Origin: Monilinia fructicola
Lineage: Eukaryota > Ascomycota > Leotiomycetes > Helotiales > Sclerotiniaceae
Direction: 5' to 3'
Assembly: GCA_008692225.1 (NCBI GenBank)
Contig: VICG01000012.1
Coordinates: 2,221,154 to 2,285,153 of the forward strand
Length of the DNA: 64,000 nucleotides
Below, piece after piece: positions 1 through 12,118 of the stretch. How positions within the stretch are numbered: position 1 is the first letter of the stretch; each line of letters starts with the position of its first letter. The translations under genes were made by a program, and so were the position numbers. Under the pieces are notes generated by a model. It was given only the letters and a program-made list of their open reading frames with translations. It did not search any database and was not told where the DNA came from.

Positions 1-193
1 GTTCGTTAAGCCTTGTCCAACCCTTCGATTCGAAAAGGTCATAAATTTATTTTCATGCAATGATCGACACCGCAACAATTCTTCTGTATATTTTGTAAGA
101 ATTCGAAAAATTCAACATAATTGTTCATCTTATACGATTATTAGGCATCATCATCCTCACTTATTCACACTCTCGATTCAATCAGACATATTG

Positions 194-2593
194 ATGTTTC
201 GCATTTACTTGCGTTCGAGTAGAACCAATCTACTTAGATATCCGGTGGCTTTACAACATTCACGTCTTCAACGAATACATTGCTCGTCAAGTTTTAATCT
301 ACCTAAAACAGCCAACTCATCAGATTCATTGAATATAAACAATGAAGAACCTCCAGTCAAGCGAACGCGCCGTAAGAGTGTCAGCTCCAAAGCCGCTGAA
401 GGATCAGACGAATCGCCAGTGAAAGTAAAGAGATCTAGGGCTAAGAAGTCTGTGGACTTGGAAGGCTCTGAAAAACACGATGCTTTGGCAGGGGAGCCGG
501 TAAAGCGTAGAAGTAGAAAATCTGCGAGTACTGAAAGCGTTGTAGACAACCAAGCCGAATTGGTAACACAAACACAAACCTCCCTGAATACTTCGGAATC
601 ACTACCTCCCCCAGTAGAATCTGTGAAGAAAATAAGAGCTCGATCTAAAAAGGTGATTTCAGAGGATGAGAGTTTGGAAACAGAACCTGCGAAGCGAAAG
701 AGAGGTCGACCTGCAAAACCGATATTAGATGATGAGGATCTGGAATTTTATCAAGCAAACATGCCGAATGCTGAACCAAATGAAGAGGCTGATGAAAAAG
801 ATCAAGCGGGTTTCATTAAAATCCCATTCGCACTGAGGAGATACTTCTCAGCGGCTCACAAAGTGGGTTCAGCAATGGGTGATAGAACACGTATAAATAT
901 AGTCAATGAAGCGCTCTGTGGTAAGGACCTTCCCCTTCTTTCTCTTGATTGCCAATAGTAATTCAAGCTAGATGATATAATCGATCGTATGAAGCCATCC
1001 CTCTTAAAACACGTCGGATGCGATATTATCGACATAAATCCTGGTATAGGTCTTTGGTCATCGAAGATACATGATTTGCTTAAACCTCGAACACATATCC
1101 TGATGGACCCCGATTCTAAGAAATACCTCCCCTACCTTCAACCCCTTCTTGATGCAGAAAACTCTACTTATCAGTACATACCAAAGGCTGGAACAGTCTG
1201 GGAACATCTTGGTCAAGTTACAACTCCAGAATTTCTACCTCACCAGAAAAAACTTTCACGAGACGATCCCAAGATAAATGAACCAAATGATACGCTCCTT
1301 GTGATTGCGAATCTTGGCCATTTCCCTAGAAAGAAATATCGCGGATTTGATTCCGTATCGCAACTAGTCACGTATCAGCTTCTCGCTGCAGCGAGATCAC
1401 ATGCCTTATTCCATCAATATGGCCTCATACGGATGCTGATATGGATACCGGATGAGGAGAAAACAACATGGCTGGTACGTCACATTGCTCAAATGCGCAA
1501 AAATGCCGTGGAAGCTCAGATAACTACGAAATATATTCGAGAAGTTGCAAGTTCAACTACGGATAACCACCGGTTTGTGAGAGACTCTGAGGCTGCGTTA
1601 CAAAATTCGATAGATGTTGTTAGTGCCATGGACAGAATGGGCATATCAACCCCCAAGCATCGGCAAGGGGAAATGGAGATCAACGCCAGAAAGTCACTTG
1701 CCGCAGGTGGGCATGAAGTGAAAGTTAAAGATTTTGATCGCTTCCAAAGAAATTGGGTAGCAGAATGGAAAAAGCTCCAAAAGAAAAAACTCGACGGAAC
1801 TTTGAAGAAATATGAGGATGAAGGAGAGCAGGATTCGGTCAATGGGGAGACTAAAAAGAAAGTTTACAGTTACGAATTCAAACGTCTGACCTTTCTGAAT
1901 GCAAAGGTCAAAACAGTCAACGAAGATGGACTACTTACGGATGATCTTATCAATCATTACAATAAAATCAACAAATTTCAAGCCGAAATCAAGAAAGGGG
2001 ACCCTGATTCGGTAGACATACAGAATTCCAGAGATGAATTAAAAGCAATGATCGAGGAGTATGATCGTAAAGTTGAAAAGCTTCCTACATCTGCCTCCCG
2101 CATTTATGGGATCCGACTCGATGGTGCGCGCATCACTACAGAATTCGAGAAGAGAGAGGTTGAGCCTCTCAAAGTATATGCAAAAGAATTCATACCTTCA
2201 TCGGAGATGTGCCTTCTGGATATTCAGCCACAAGCCCTCTGGCCCATCCTCCGTCAAAGTTACCCGGAGAGCTATGATGTTTTCGAATACATAATTGGGA
2301 CTATGTACGCACATCCAATTGACACGGTTTATGAATCATTGGAAGGATTATGGCCTGGCGCGATCGAATACATAATTAACGACTGTCCTTCGTTGACAGA
2401 CCCTTCTAAAGGAGGGGGATTTGACCTGAAGCATATGTCGGTGAGATCACTGACCACGGAAATGTTGAGGGAGATTGTAGAGGCATGGATGAAGTGGCCC
2501 TTCCGCCCGAGCAGGTATGAACTGATGACCAAGAGTGGAAGTATAGTTCATGATCCAGACAGCGTAGAGGAAGATATCATGGAAGGCCCGTAA
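194..2593 (+). CDS. Mitochondrial transcription factor 1 / rRNA adenine dimethylase-like protein
   Basis: Two exons, 194-920 and 972-2593, with a 51-nt intron (GTAAGG...CTAG); 782 residues. The N-terminus is rich in Arg and Ser with no acidic residue for about 30 residues, which fits a mitochondrial presequence. Residues about 45-190 are low-complexity with repeated Lys/Arg clusters. The core has a DINPGIGLWS motif, the SAM-binding loop typical of the KsgA/Dim1/Mtf1 fold, followed by an HILMDPD segment. Fungal members of this family are associated with mitochondrial transcription or the mitoribosome, so a role in mitochondrial gene expression is inferred. An in-frame TTG lies just before the chosen ATG. 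A GTAAGT overlaps the stop codon: splicing to an AG at 2693 would replace the stop with about 58 more residues ending at 2872. I prefer the shorter form because the extension looks non-conserved. Confidence 0.75.
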
Positions 2594-4156
2594 GTGTAGT
2601 GCTATTTTCAATTGAATCCAAAGACCGATATTACAGTGTTATTAATCAAATGTTTCTTTCGTGCCAAATTCATATATATATTTCTAGGTAACAGTCTCAC
2701 TCTGAATGCAGAGATGATGACGAATGCTATTACACAGTCACACATGCAACAAACTGATCGAATTCCCTTACAAGGACGTCAAGTTCATGAACTTGAAGCC
2801 ATTCATCCACAGTTAACACAGCATAATGTCGTTTTTCAATATCTTAACGGGATACTTTCATACGCCTTGTGACCAAGCTTAAAGTGATCCCCTGTACGGG
2901 TTGGTAGAAAGGGTGCACAGTATCTCTTCTTGATGTTGAGGTTATATAGTATGGTGAACATATCAATTAATCAAAAAGTTACTATGATTTTCTTCCAGAT
3001 TGACCTATGGATTGGTATTGGCATTGCATTCCGCGAGTTTACCTGCCTCAATTAATGTGGTTTGGCTTGAGATATGATGAGGATAAATTCTGCCTATGGC
3101 CTACCTTGAATCATTTGTTTTTTTGTTTCGTCTTTTTTTGTATTTCTGCTTCAGGCTCTTCTCTTTACCCTCTCTGACATTTTCTGGGACATTTGGAAGG
3201 ACATGTGTCTAAACTCAACAAAAATTCTTCATGTGGCTATATATAGTTGTCCCTAAGAAAATCTCCCCTACTAGTTTTTCATCTCTGCTAACCATTGTCA
3301 AGTCAACTTTTTTCAAAGCCATAGGCGCGGTAATGCTGTGGAATATGACTGCTTTGGATTTGGGGTGGATTAGATCGGGATGGCTGGAAATTGGTTAACC
3401 TCATTTTAACTAACTCTAACTCTGACTTTGACTCTGATTCTAAGCATAACCCTAAGCCTAACCCTAAGCTTAATCCTAACTGCTACCCCAGCGCTAGTTT
3501 CTCGGACCAGAAGATAATATCTTATACCCAGACGGCCGAGACATCCAGTTTCCAGCCGCATTATTGGTGATGGTAGGAACGTGAGGTTTCATTTGCTATA
3601 CCCTTGGCGATTTGCAAGAACTAGATGTTGAGGTAGTTGCGAATCGATTGGGATCAGTGGGTAGATACGTGAGATACCAGACTTTGCCTATTTTCTGGCC
3701 GTGATTCTCTTTGATGCAATTCAGGTTTGATTTCTGGCTATATGTTATCCTGGCACCTAGTTACTCGAAACTCGTTTGATACCGGGGGTCCAGTCCTCAA
3801 ATGAACTATGGGGTCTAAATGCCTTAACAGACGATGAGGATGAGGGCGCGATAGAAACTTCGAAATTGATCATAAAACACGGGTAATATTGTCAATCCAT
3901 GGATGGATGAATCATCCATTAACCATTCAATTCCAGTTCAGCATAGGAAAGCTGTCATTGCCAAGTGGTATTGTTCGGTTGCAATCACGCCACAAATCAG
4001 CTGGCATGTGGAACATTGAAAACAACAATAGGTCAACTAGAATCGAAAGATATGGATGGTATGACCAGGCGGGGTAAGGAATATAATAACTTCAACTTAT
4101 GCTATCTTGAAATATCATATTAACATAATATTATATATATCATATCAATAATTGAA
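2594..4156. other. Intergenic region without a supported gene
   Basis: It holds the 3' region of the Mtf1-like gene, a telomere-like tract (3,407-3,480) and the promoter of the hemerythrin-domain gene. Two short reading frames (2,612-2,872 and 3,889-4,077) lack family resemblance. The first is relevant only as a possible third exon of the gene upstream. Confidence 0.6.
3407..3480. repeat. Degenerate interstitial telomere-like tract (CCCTAA-type)
   Basis: The run reads as CTAACT/CTGACT/CTAAGC variants and then several CCCTAA-like hexamers (ACCCTAAG, CCTAACCC). It has the C-rich orientation, about 60 kb from the true telomere. The order and hexamer spacing suggest an eroded telomere seed or a simple expansion of a telomere-like motif. 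Confidence 0.5.
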
Positions 4157-5038
4157 ATGGATTCTACAAACAAGTGGGCAGATGGCCCTTTCAAATTACT
4201 CTCAACTCCGAGAGCATCATTGGAAGTACTGTATACCTCAAAAAATATGACTTATAAGGTTATCAGAGACATCAAATGCTTACTTGAAGACAGGGCAAAG
4301 CAGAATCTCTAGCTTCCCGCAATGCGTCGGAAATGGCTTTGGTTCACAATATCTTACTGAGAGGTCTTAATTCCATCTACCTTCAGGCGCCCAATGTGAA
4401 AGAGAGCAATGATGTCGCAGATTTTGTGAAATTTTGCGATGCTTGGTCTTCCATCCTTCACTCTCACCACGCGGCCGAGGAAACCGTCTATTTCAAGTTG
4501 CTCGATGAACAAAGTTCCCAAGATGGTGTATTCATTGCCAATCATACCGAGCATGAAAAGTTTCTTCCGGGATTGTTCGCTTTCGATCTATATGTATCTG
4601 GAGTAAAAGATGATGCAAAGCCATTTGATGGATATAAGTTGAGGGAATTAATTGACGCCTTCGGAACCGATCTTGAGAGTCATTTGCACCACGAAATCAG
4701 CGTTCTGGAGGATCTTGGAAAGGATGAATCGATTGACTGGGAGCAATGTGGTAAAGCGATGGCTCAGTTTTCGAAGAAAAATTCGGATAGAGTATGACTG
4801 CTAATTGATCATGAAAGTCTGGCATCAACTAATATATTGATAGGTGCGTGATGTCCCGTTCTTGATCACCAATTCCGATGTGACTTATGAATCTGGTATT
4901 CATGGCCCAAGATTCCCACCATTTCCTTGGTTTGTGGGTTTGATATTTCGGTGGATATATATTCCCAAGTTGAAGGGAGCATGGAGGTTCTCAAGTTGTG
5001 ATGATTATGGAATTCCAAAAGAGCTTCCATTTGCGTGA
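4157..5038 (+). CDS. Hemerythrin-domain (HHE) protein
   Basis: Three exons, 4157-4225, 4294-4791 and 4844-5038, give 253 residues. All introns have GT/AG borders and the frame is kept. The start ATG gives MDSTNKWADGPFKLLSTP, and the second exon opens GKAESLASRNASE, both typical of fungal hemerythrin-like proteins. The HHE helical bundle spans roughly residues 37-180. Candidate di-iron ligands are His41, the HSHHAAEE segment (residues 79-86), His107/His110 in NHTEHEKF, and the later SHLHHEISVLE. The family binds a di-iron centre and O2 or related ligands; its role in fungi is poorly known and no partner is visible here. The C-terminal exon (Pro- and Trp-rich, about 64 residues) is a fungal extension. 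Likely cytosolic: no signal peptide is seen. Confidence 0.85.
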
Positions 5039-6008
5039 TCAGCTAGCTAGCTATAGCTGGCTTGCTTGAATATGGCTTTTGAAGGGGCAGCCGGAGCTGT
5101 ATATCTTGGTCGGAGAGGTGAGGCACGGAACCTGTAATACATGAGGGAATGGATTTTGTATCATCAGTCAGCTGACGTAGCTTTTGGGAGTTTTTGGATT
5201 TGCTTTTGAGTAGTAGTTGTTCGTAGGTTAACATGCATATGGGTGGCTAGCTAATAGGTTAATGTTCAGTTGAAATGGCAAATATTATGGCTGACTGAAT
5301 AATAATTTGAATAACTTCACCACCGCCCACCAGTCACCCGTCACCCATCACCAATTATCAATTTACTTCTTAACTATCAGCATCTATGAATCTCAACTTC
5401 ACCCTCTTCCGTTGAATTGACGAGCACCTGGACACTTTGAGAATCCAGCAGATCTATGTTTTAGATTATTTATGTTCTTGGGAGCGGAAGATATCAATAT
5501 TTCCTTGACACATCCTTCCAGACTGCAATGATGACGAAAGTTGACCTTGGAACTTGACAGATTCAACTGCTATCTTACGAATGCTAACAATTCATAATCA
5601 GGATGCAACTGGAATGATGTACGAATCAATCAAGTTCCTTGCCTGTTGACGGCGCTTCAAGCCCGAATATGCACATGATTGTCCTCGGTTCTGCGATATG
5701 GTCGCGAGCGCACACCACACAAGAGTGTTTGACCTCTTAAGCCCATCTTTTCCTTCAAATTGCTTGTCGACTGGAGACTTGTATTTGCTGAATCTCTCTG
5801 TATCACTGCAAGTATAATTTCATCGGGGCACGCCACCTTCATTGATCATGAATTCTTGTTTGTCACCACCTGCACCACCCTCTTGATAAGGATACGATAA
5901 AAATACCCCACCACCCCCCTTCATGATAGAAATACTATGTGCAGCCTCATATCCTGTTGCTCAATATAAGAAGTCAAAGTATTAGCAGCAATTTCATCTT
6001 CAAAGATC
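5039..6008. other. Intergenic region
   Basis: It begins with a self-complementary TAGCTAGCTAGCTATAGCT run just after the hemerythrin stop. The rest is the promoter side of the oxygenase gene. Short frames at 5,043-5,234 and 5,657-5,842 have no recognisable content. Confidence 0.6.
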
Positions 6009-7177
6009 ATGGCAGCACCATTCACAGCTCAATCATCAAATATCGTCACTGAGAATTCACGAGTCGCTGCGCAGGAAGTGCAAAACTATTTACAATCTCG
6101 TCTCGTGGATACGTCGGGCCCCTCTTCATTCCGATCGCTTCCTATCATCGATTTAACCCCTTCATTCTCGTCATCTTTATTCCACCGTCAAGAGGTTGCA
6201 AAGAAGATCAATGAAGCCTGTACGACAGTGGGTTTCTTTTATATCACTGGGCATGGAATTCCAGAGAGTGTATGCGATGAAATATTCAAGCTTTGTGAGC
6301 GCTTTTTCAACGAATTGCCTCAATCGTCAAAGGATGCCATTCATATCGAGAATTCGGATCAATTTCGAGGATATGAACCGGCTAGTTACTCATCAGTAAA
6401 TAACTTCACAACCAAAGAAACCAAGGAGGCTTTCAATTGGGGGTATGAATATGGTCTAGATCCCACTGGTGGAGATGGAAAATACGTGGAGCTTGACGGT
6501 ACATCTGCTGGTGGTACAAACCAGTGGCCCAATGAATCTGAAATTCCCGGCTTCTACCAAGGCATTGCTGATTATTATGGCCGAGTAAGTTACTTCACGT
6601 CGAATTTAGCTCTCCAACTAATAATATGACACAGATCCTTCAATTGTGCAAACACTTATTTCGTCTTTTTGCCCTTTCTCTATCTCTCCCTGAGGATTAC
6701 TTTGATTCTCTCGTTACACACCCTGGAGGGATTGCGCGACTAATCAAGTATCGTCCGAGCCTAAATCCAAAGCCCCTTTCAGCTCTAGACGAGGAAGAAG
6801 AAATTGGACTTGGCGCACACTCAGATTACGAGTGCTTTACTCTGCTCCTCCAAGATAAAACCCCAGGTTTAGAAGTCCTCAGCCCGGATGGGAAGTGGAT
6901 AAGCGCGGAACCCATTGAGGGTGGGATTGTGGTCAATGTTGCCGACTTTCTAATGCGATGGACCAATGGCCTTTATAAAAGTACTGTTCATCGCGTCGTC
7001 AATAGGACTGCTGAAACTCGCTACTCGGTACCCCTATTTTTCTCCATCAACTATGACGAGACGGTGGAAACGTTACCGTCATGTGTGACCGAGGATAACC
7101 CGTCAAAATACCCTCCGATCACTGCTGGAAGATATGTTTTGGATCGTCTTTCCATGACGGTTCCTGGAAAATATTGA
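6009..7177 (+). CDS. 2-oxoglutarate/Fe(II)-dependent oxygenase, isopenicillin-N-synthase-like
   Basis: Two exons, 6009-6584 and 6635-7177, with a 50-nt intron (GTAAGT...ACACAG, branch-like CTAAT); 372 residues. The N-terminal DIOX_N part runs about residues 40-165 (PIIDLTPSF, VGFFYITGHGIPE). The C-terminal double-stranded beta-helix carries the complete iron triad, His254 and Asp256 (GAHSDYECFTLL) and His311 (STVHRVVN), plus the 2-oxoglutarate-binding Arg321-x-Ser323 (RYSVPLFF). It should couple 2OG decarboxylation to oxidation of a small molecule; the substrate cannot be told from sequence. No biosynthetic partner genes lie next to it, so a housekeeping or catabolic role is as likely as secondary metabolism. 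The length and all key residues are normal for the family. Confidence 0.9.
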
Positions 7178-8443
7178 AGTTGGAGGGAAGTACGGCATTG
7201 TTCTTTCTTTGACATCACTTCAATCATTTTAATCATTATGACAAAATCGTCCATACAATTTTGTCTCCCAGTCTTCGCGTAAGTAGGAAAAGGTGGCTCC
7301 GTTTTGGAATCTCGTGAATTGACATCACTATTTCACTTACTATCTCCATACACCAACTATATCATGACACCATTTCCCACTCTCATCCTGACTCCTAGTA
7401 AAGAACCACCATTATGATGCACTCTCCTATCCGATTTTCCCCATACCTATAAATTGCTAGATATAAAACCTTGCCAGAGAATCTCACTCTCCTATCTTAA
7501 CCCTCGATAAGAACCTTTCCATACCGCTATCCCTAGGATGAACATTTACATACACGAGCTGTCATCCGAGCATCAATAAACAACACCCTCAACACCCTCC
7601 TCATCTGCCCACGCCATGGCAATAATCACACCACTTGCAATTCACCCCGAAACCGTAGCTACGAGAAACGAGAAATAAAAGAGTGTCCCCTTCCCCTCGA
7701 ACGAAGAACGGCGATGAGAGTGAATTGCATGTTGTCGAACCCTTATTTCCGTCTACCGACTTGTTTGCGAGTCGTTTTACAGGGGCTGTGGCTTACATGT
7801 ATTCAGTTTGAAGGTGTATGTATATGTAGCTATACTTGAAAGGGATGAATAGATGGAAGGGTAATGGTTTAAAGGGATTGTGTGAAATTTGAGAGGCGGG
7901 GCATTGAAGGTTGAGACTTAGGGTGTGGTGTAACACATCCAAGGAAATTCAAAAGAACTGTGAGGTCGTTTATTACTATGAATGGGCGAGGGTATTCGCA
8001 ATTGAGGGAGCTCTTATCTTGAATTTTGCACGTGAGAACTGCTTTGTATGACTGGGGGTGGAGCATTTGGATCGATGCATCTAATAATATATGTAATTGT
8101 AAAGTAGAACCTTACAGCCTCTATGCACAGCTTGTACAGGACATTGAATAATGAATACCGGATATTGAATATCGAAGTGTGAGATTTGATAATCATATAT
8201 TTCCCTCTTTCCCATTTTCCCCTAAACGCCATGTAAATGTAAGACTATCACTCGTGTCTCATCTGTCGTGAATTCGATCGTATCTCGTCTCGTGTCATAA
8301 CCCCGATTCGTAGATCCATTCATATCCCAGACTCCACGTATCCGATTCTCACTCCTAAATCGCTATTCCCTTTCTAATATCATTCAGATACCATCCGCAG
8401 CATCGTATAATGCATTTTGAAAAACCAGTCCGTGAATCCCACC
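7178..8443. other. Convergent intergenic region, no supported gene
   Basis: It lies between the oxygenase stop and the stop of the minus-strand tetraspan gene. The frames at 7,051-7,254, 7,869-8,066 and 8,014-8,232 have no family features and atypical composition. I see no RNA gene. Confidence 0.55.
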
Positions 8444-9070
8444 TCAATCATCCATCCGATAAACCTGGTAACTCATAATCATCATCCAAAACAAGAAAAT
8501 CACCCCAATCAACTGGAACGCCCACGCCGCAATCCAACTCTGACAAATAGACTTCTGTTCCAACCAAGCCAACGTGCTCGTCGTCGCTCCACTCTGCGGA
8601 TCCGCCGTAACATACAAGTTGCAATTGCCATTCACGGAACCGGTAGGTCCCCACAGCTGAATAGACCAAACGATCAATCCCACGAACCACAACACAAACA
8701 GGATGAAGGACCCTAATATCACAATCCCAGGCAGTAATTGTCGCTGCGAGATTAACCAAAGCATCATGACCAAGAAAGTGACGCCTAGCGTCGCGGATAC
8801 GATCCAGTAGGGGAAATACCATGGTACCCCAAGGTGCAGCTGGTTCTGCACGGCGAGGAAGTACGCGGCTATTCCGAGGATGGTCGATGATGCGATTAGC
8901 ATGATGAGTATCCAGATGTTGAGTTGCAAGGGTGGCCAGCGGTATTTGGTGCGCGTGCGCGTTAGGAGGACTGTGGATCGCTCGCGATAACCTCCCGAGG
9001 AGGAAGAGAGTGTTGAGACCATGGTTTTGGTTTGCGTGGTGGGTCTGTGTGCGAGTGGTAGAGCGTTCAA
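8444..9070 (-). CDS. Tetraspan integral membrane protein, MARVEL-like
   Basis: A single-exon frame of 208 residues on the minus strand. A Ser/Thr-rich cytosolic N-terminus of about 50 residues is followed by four hydrophobic segments (about residues 52-72, 86-107, 115-136 and 182-203). Between the third and fourth is a roughly 45-residue loop with two cysteines (GNCNLYV and KSICQSW). The layout of four helices with a cysteine-containing second loop and short polar tails resembles fungal MARVEL-type proteins, which sit in plasma or vesicle membranes. The assignment rests on topology, not on a signature motif. An internal Met at residue 17 is an alternative start. A pyrimidine tract at 9,324-9,362, a GA tract on the coding strand, lies about 250 bp upstream. 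Confidence 0.7.
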   Translation of the reverse strand: MNALPLAHRPTTQTKTMVSTLSSSSGGYRERSTVLLTRTRTKYRWPPLQLNIWILIMLIASSTILGIAAYFLAVQNQLHLGVPWYFPYWIVSATLGVTFLVMMLWLISQRQLLPGIVILGSFILFVLWFVGLIVWSIQLWGPTGSVNGNCNLYVTADPQSGATTSTLAWLEQKSICQSWIAAWAFQLIGVIFLFWMMIMSYQVYRMDD

Positions 9071-9785
9071 ATGTGAATTGCGTGCCTGTGCGAACTCAAT
9101 TCTAGGTTGATTCCCCTTCTATCTATCCCTCTGGGGTTTTCTTGTATTGCCTGTGCGCCGTACTTCGATATCGTTCGGAGAATCGCAAAGATGTACGAGA
9201 CCAGTATGCGAATCCGAATCTAACGACTTTAACCTCAATTGTATCTTCAAACAACCGTGATACAAATATTTTCCAATGCAATTCTAGAGGCGTCGAATGA
9301 TAGTTCAACAACTTGAACAAGATTTCTCTCTCCCTTTCTCTCTCTCCCTCTCTCTTTCTCTCAGACCAACTTGCGACCGTGCAAATAAATATAATCTATC
9401 CCAAGTATTTCCCCTTCACAAAATCGCTTCACTGGATTCAATTTCAACCTTAGATCACCCCGTACCGTACGATAACTCGCGCACGTTAATCCCCTCGTAT
9501 GTTTGAATCGTGGTGAATTATAGTGTTGTCGCTCACTCAGCTGTTTACCTAGGCCGCCCAGAGGTAGGTGGTATGTATGTATATGTTTCCTCCACTCGGA
9601 CCTGAAGATTCGATAAGATTACAAGGTACCGAGGGAACGTGCAGCGGGAGATTCTTTGTACCTGTCTCACTTTTTGGATGGTGTGTATGTGAGTAGTAAG
9701 TAGGTAGGTGGGTGGGTATGTAGTGAGTGAGTGATTGATTGACTGATTGATTGATGGCGGCGCAAGAGAACAATACAATACAATA

Positions 9786-9822
9786 TGTACGTACGTATGT
9801 ATGTATGTATGTATGTATGTAT
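9786..9822. repeat. (GTAT/GTAC)n microsatellite
   Basis: Tandem GTAC then GTAT tetramers, about nine units, preceded at 9,690-9,760 by impure GTAG/GTGA/GATT arrays. Confidence 0.9.
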
Positions 9823-10850
9823 CGTCTCCAATAATCTACATGAGATGAGAAGAGAATATAAAAAAAGTAGATGTCCACCGGTGAAGGAACAATCTAAAGC
9901 TTGCACGAAGGAAAGACCAGACTAAATAAAACAAGAGGGACGGGACGGGACCAGAAATAGAAGAAATAGAAGAAGGAAAGAAAAGAGACTCCATCCAGTC
10001 ACTCCATGCATCAATTTCTATCATCTCATACATTCTCGCGGTGTGAATAATATGTGAATAATGCTGTATCATTGGGCCGGTGGGTGTTGGGTGTTGGGTA
10101 CTGGTGGTATTGGAAGTTGGCGGGGGGTTGGGACTTGGGAGGAGCTGGGATGGAACTGCAATGGGAACACCGAAGAGCGCCGGCCAGGCATTGTAGTATG
10201 ATTGTACTGTACAGTAACATCACAGCACATCACTCAAAGCCTAGAATGCTGCATGGCGGGTGGTACTTGGGTACTCGGTATGGCAAAGATTCGGAAAATA
10301 AGACTCAGAAGATCGGAGACCGTGTTTATTTTTAGAAGGAAGTTCTTTGGGCGGTGATGATACTCATGAGTCATCATGTTGTTGCTGTAGAATGGCAGAG
10401 AGGACTGGGTTACGAGGTGCTGTACCTGTACCATGTTGTACTTGGCGGTGAGGTTATGGATATGATGATGGTTAACCTATCTAGGTGGGGAAAGGTTTGA
10501 TGTGTTTTTGATTTCATTGGCTTTGATTCGATTCTCACTCGATTCTTCTTTCGTTTTTGACTTTCCCAATCTATCTATTACACCTGGTAAGGTACAGTAG
10601 GTGGTGGTATGGATGGATCAATGGACGGACGGATGAATGTATGACATTGGATGTATGTACTATGTATGTATGTGGTAGGTACGTAAACTGTAACCTCTAC
10701 AGTATCTACACAGCATCAACATTCACAGCATTGACTCGTACAATATCTTAAACACATGTGAAAGTTAGATGGATGTTCCACCAGCTCCTTTATAAAATTG
10801 CGAAGTATAACCGTAACCAAAAAGATTAACTTCTATCATCTCAGATCCAC

Positions 10851-10900
10851 ACATCCAACCAACCAATCAACCATCCATCCATCCATACATCCATCCAACC
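10851..10900. repeat. (CCAT/CCAA)n microsatellite in the arginase 3' flank
   Basis: Tetramer array CCAT/CCAA/TCAA ending about 110 bp downstream of the arginase stop codon. Confidence 0.85.
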
Positions 10901-11007
10901 ATAGAAATACATATCAAAAGTATGAATGACCTGCATCGATCTAAGGGTATATCTTTTCCATGTGCCATCAATGTCCATTCCCAATATCCCCCTCCCCGCC
11001 AAAAGGC

Positions 11008-12118
11008 TCATAGTAAGCTCTCTCCCAAAGCACATCTAACCAATGAGCATCCAGCTCGGACAGTTTCATGTGCTCCAATATCATTGATACCGGGTTCGAG
11101 TGTAGGGTTGACTTCTACCAAATCCATAGCGATCAAGGATCCAGTCTCGTGAACGCACTCAGCAATATAATCTCCCTCTCTCAGGGTTAACCCCCCACGA
11201 ACAGGTGTACCAGTAGATGGGGCATATGTAGGGTCAAGAGCATCGACATCGAAGGAGAGATGAATTGGGGTATCGTTACCAATGTGGCCGAGGGCCATTT
11301 CCATAACCCTGCCAATACCGTGTCTGTAGATGAAAGTTGGGTTAGTAGATGTACCAAATGAATTAGAATTAAGACAACGAGAACACCAACCTATCAATAT
11401 CGTGCATGCTGAATGCCTTGATTCCATTCTCGCGGAGAATCTTCTTCTCTCCTCTATCCACATCTCTCAACCCAATGTAAACAATCTTCTTTACGCTGAC
11501 CATATGCTCATCCTTCAACCATCCAAAAATATCAGGCTTATCTTCTTGAGCAAGGCGTGTTAAAAATGCGACTGGCATTCCGTGAACATTTCCAGAGTCG
11601 GAGGTTTCTGGTGTATTGATATCGGCATGTGCATCCACCCAGATCAAAGCCATCTCTCTTCCTAATCGCTCACGAATTGCTTTCGCAGTTCCGGATACGG
11701 TACCAATGGCAATAGAATGATCACCCCCAAGAGTCAAAACGCAACGACCTTCCTTGGCGTGTTCGTATACTTGTTCAGAGAGCTTTTGTGTAACGGCAGA
11801 GACACTGCGTGGGTTCTTCATATTTCGGTGGCCTGGATCATCGGATGGGATCAATTCCTTATAGGAGTGAACAGTGTTGTCATGGTGAAGTTTGTATCCC
11901 AGTTCTTCCTCGAGTTGAGTGAGGAGTCCACTTTTGATGAGTGCTGAAGGTGCGGCATCAACTCCTGGCTTACACTGAGTTTGATGATGTTAGTTGGCGA
12001 GTTTAGAGGGTTAGGAAGGAGCATGCCTTACTTGACCACCAGAGAAACCCACAGCGACAACGCCCAGTTGATCAGCTTTTGATAAGAATTTTGGTTGAAT
12101 CATGGATGTAGTCGTCAT
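11008..12118 (-). CDS. CAR1/agaA-type: Arginase (L-arginine amidinohydrolase)
   Basis: Three exons on the minus strand, 12118-12032, 11974-11391 and 11323-11008, give 328 residues, the usual length. All four borders are GT/AG and phases match. Ureohydrolase signatures are complete: GGDHSIAIG (Mn ligand His115), VDAHADINTP (Asp143, His145, Asp147) and SFDVDALDP (Asp249, Asp251), with a conserved C-terminal VRCALGESLL. It hydrolyses arginine to ornithine and urea in the cytosol, the first step of arginine catabolism. The start was chosen at the first Met (MTTTSM); Met6 is an alternative. The 5' leader side carries a long GA/CT-rich stretch (12,332-12,362 and 12,534-12,566), common in fungal housekeeping promoters. 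Confidence 0.95.

Larger units (their letters stand above)
9071..11007. other. Intergenic region with tetranucleotide microsatellites
   Basis: It contains the upstream region of the tetraspan gene and the 3' flank of arginase, both on the minus strand. It is dominated by simple repeats: pyrimidine tract 9,324-9,362, GTAG/GATT-type arrays 9,690-9,760, (GTAT)n 9,786-9,822, GATG/ATGT arrays 10,605-10,680 and (CCAT)n 10,851-10,900. The many open frames here come from the repeats and are not genes. Confidence 0.6.

Noticed and set aside
2612..2872. Third exon of the Mtf1-like gene
   Set aside because: GTAAGT at 2,590 and an AG at 2,693 could join it in frame, but the added residues show no family resemblance and the preceding stop gives a natural end. 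Kept only as an alternative.
6009..7177. Secondary-metabolite cluster around the oxygenase
   Set aside because: No synthase, P450 or cluster regulator lies within reach; neighbours are unrelated housekeeping-type genes.
8417..8716. Plus-strand open frame opposite the tetraspan gene
   Set aside because: Shadow frame of the better-supported minus-strand membrane protein.
9545..9906. Overlapping minus-strand frames rich in Tyr, Thr and His
   Set aside because: All derive from GTAT/GTAG microsatellites.
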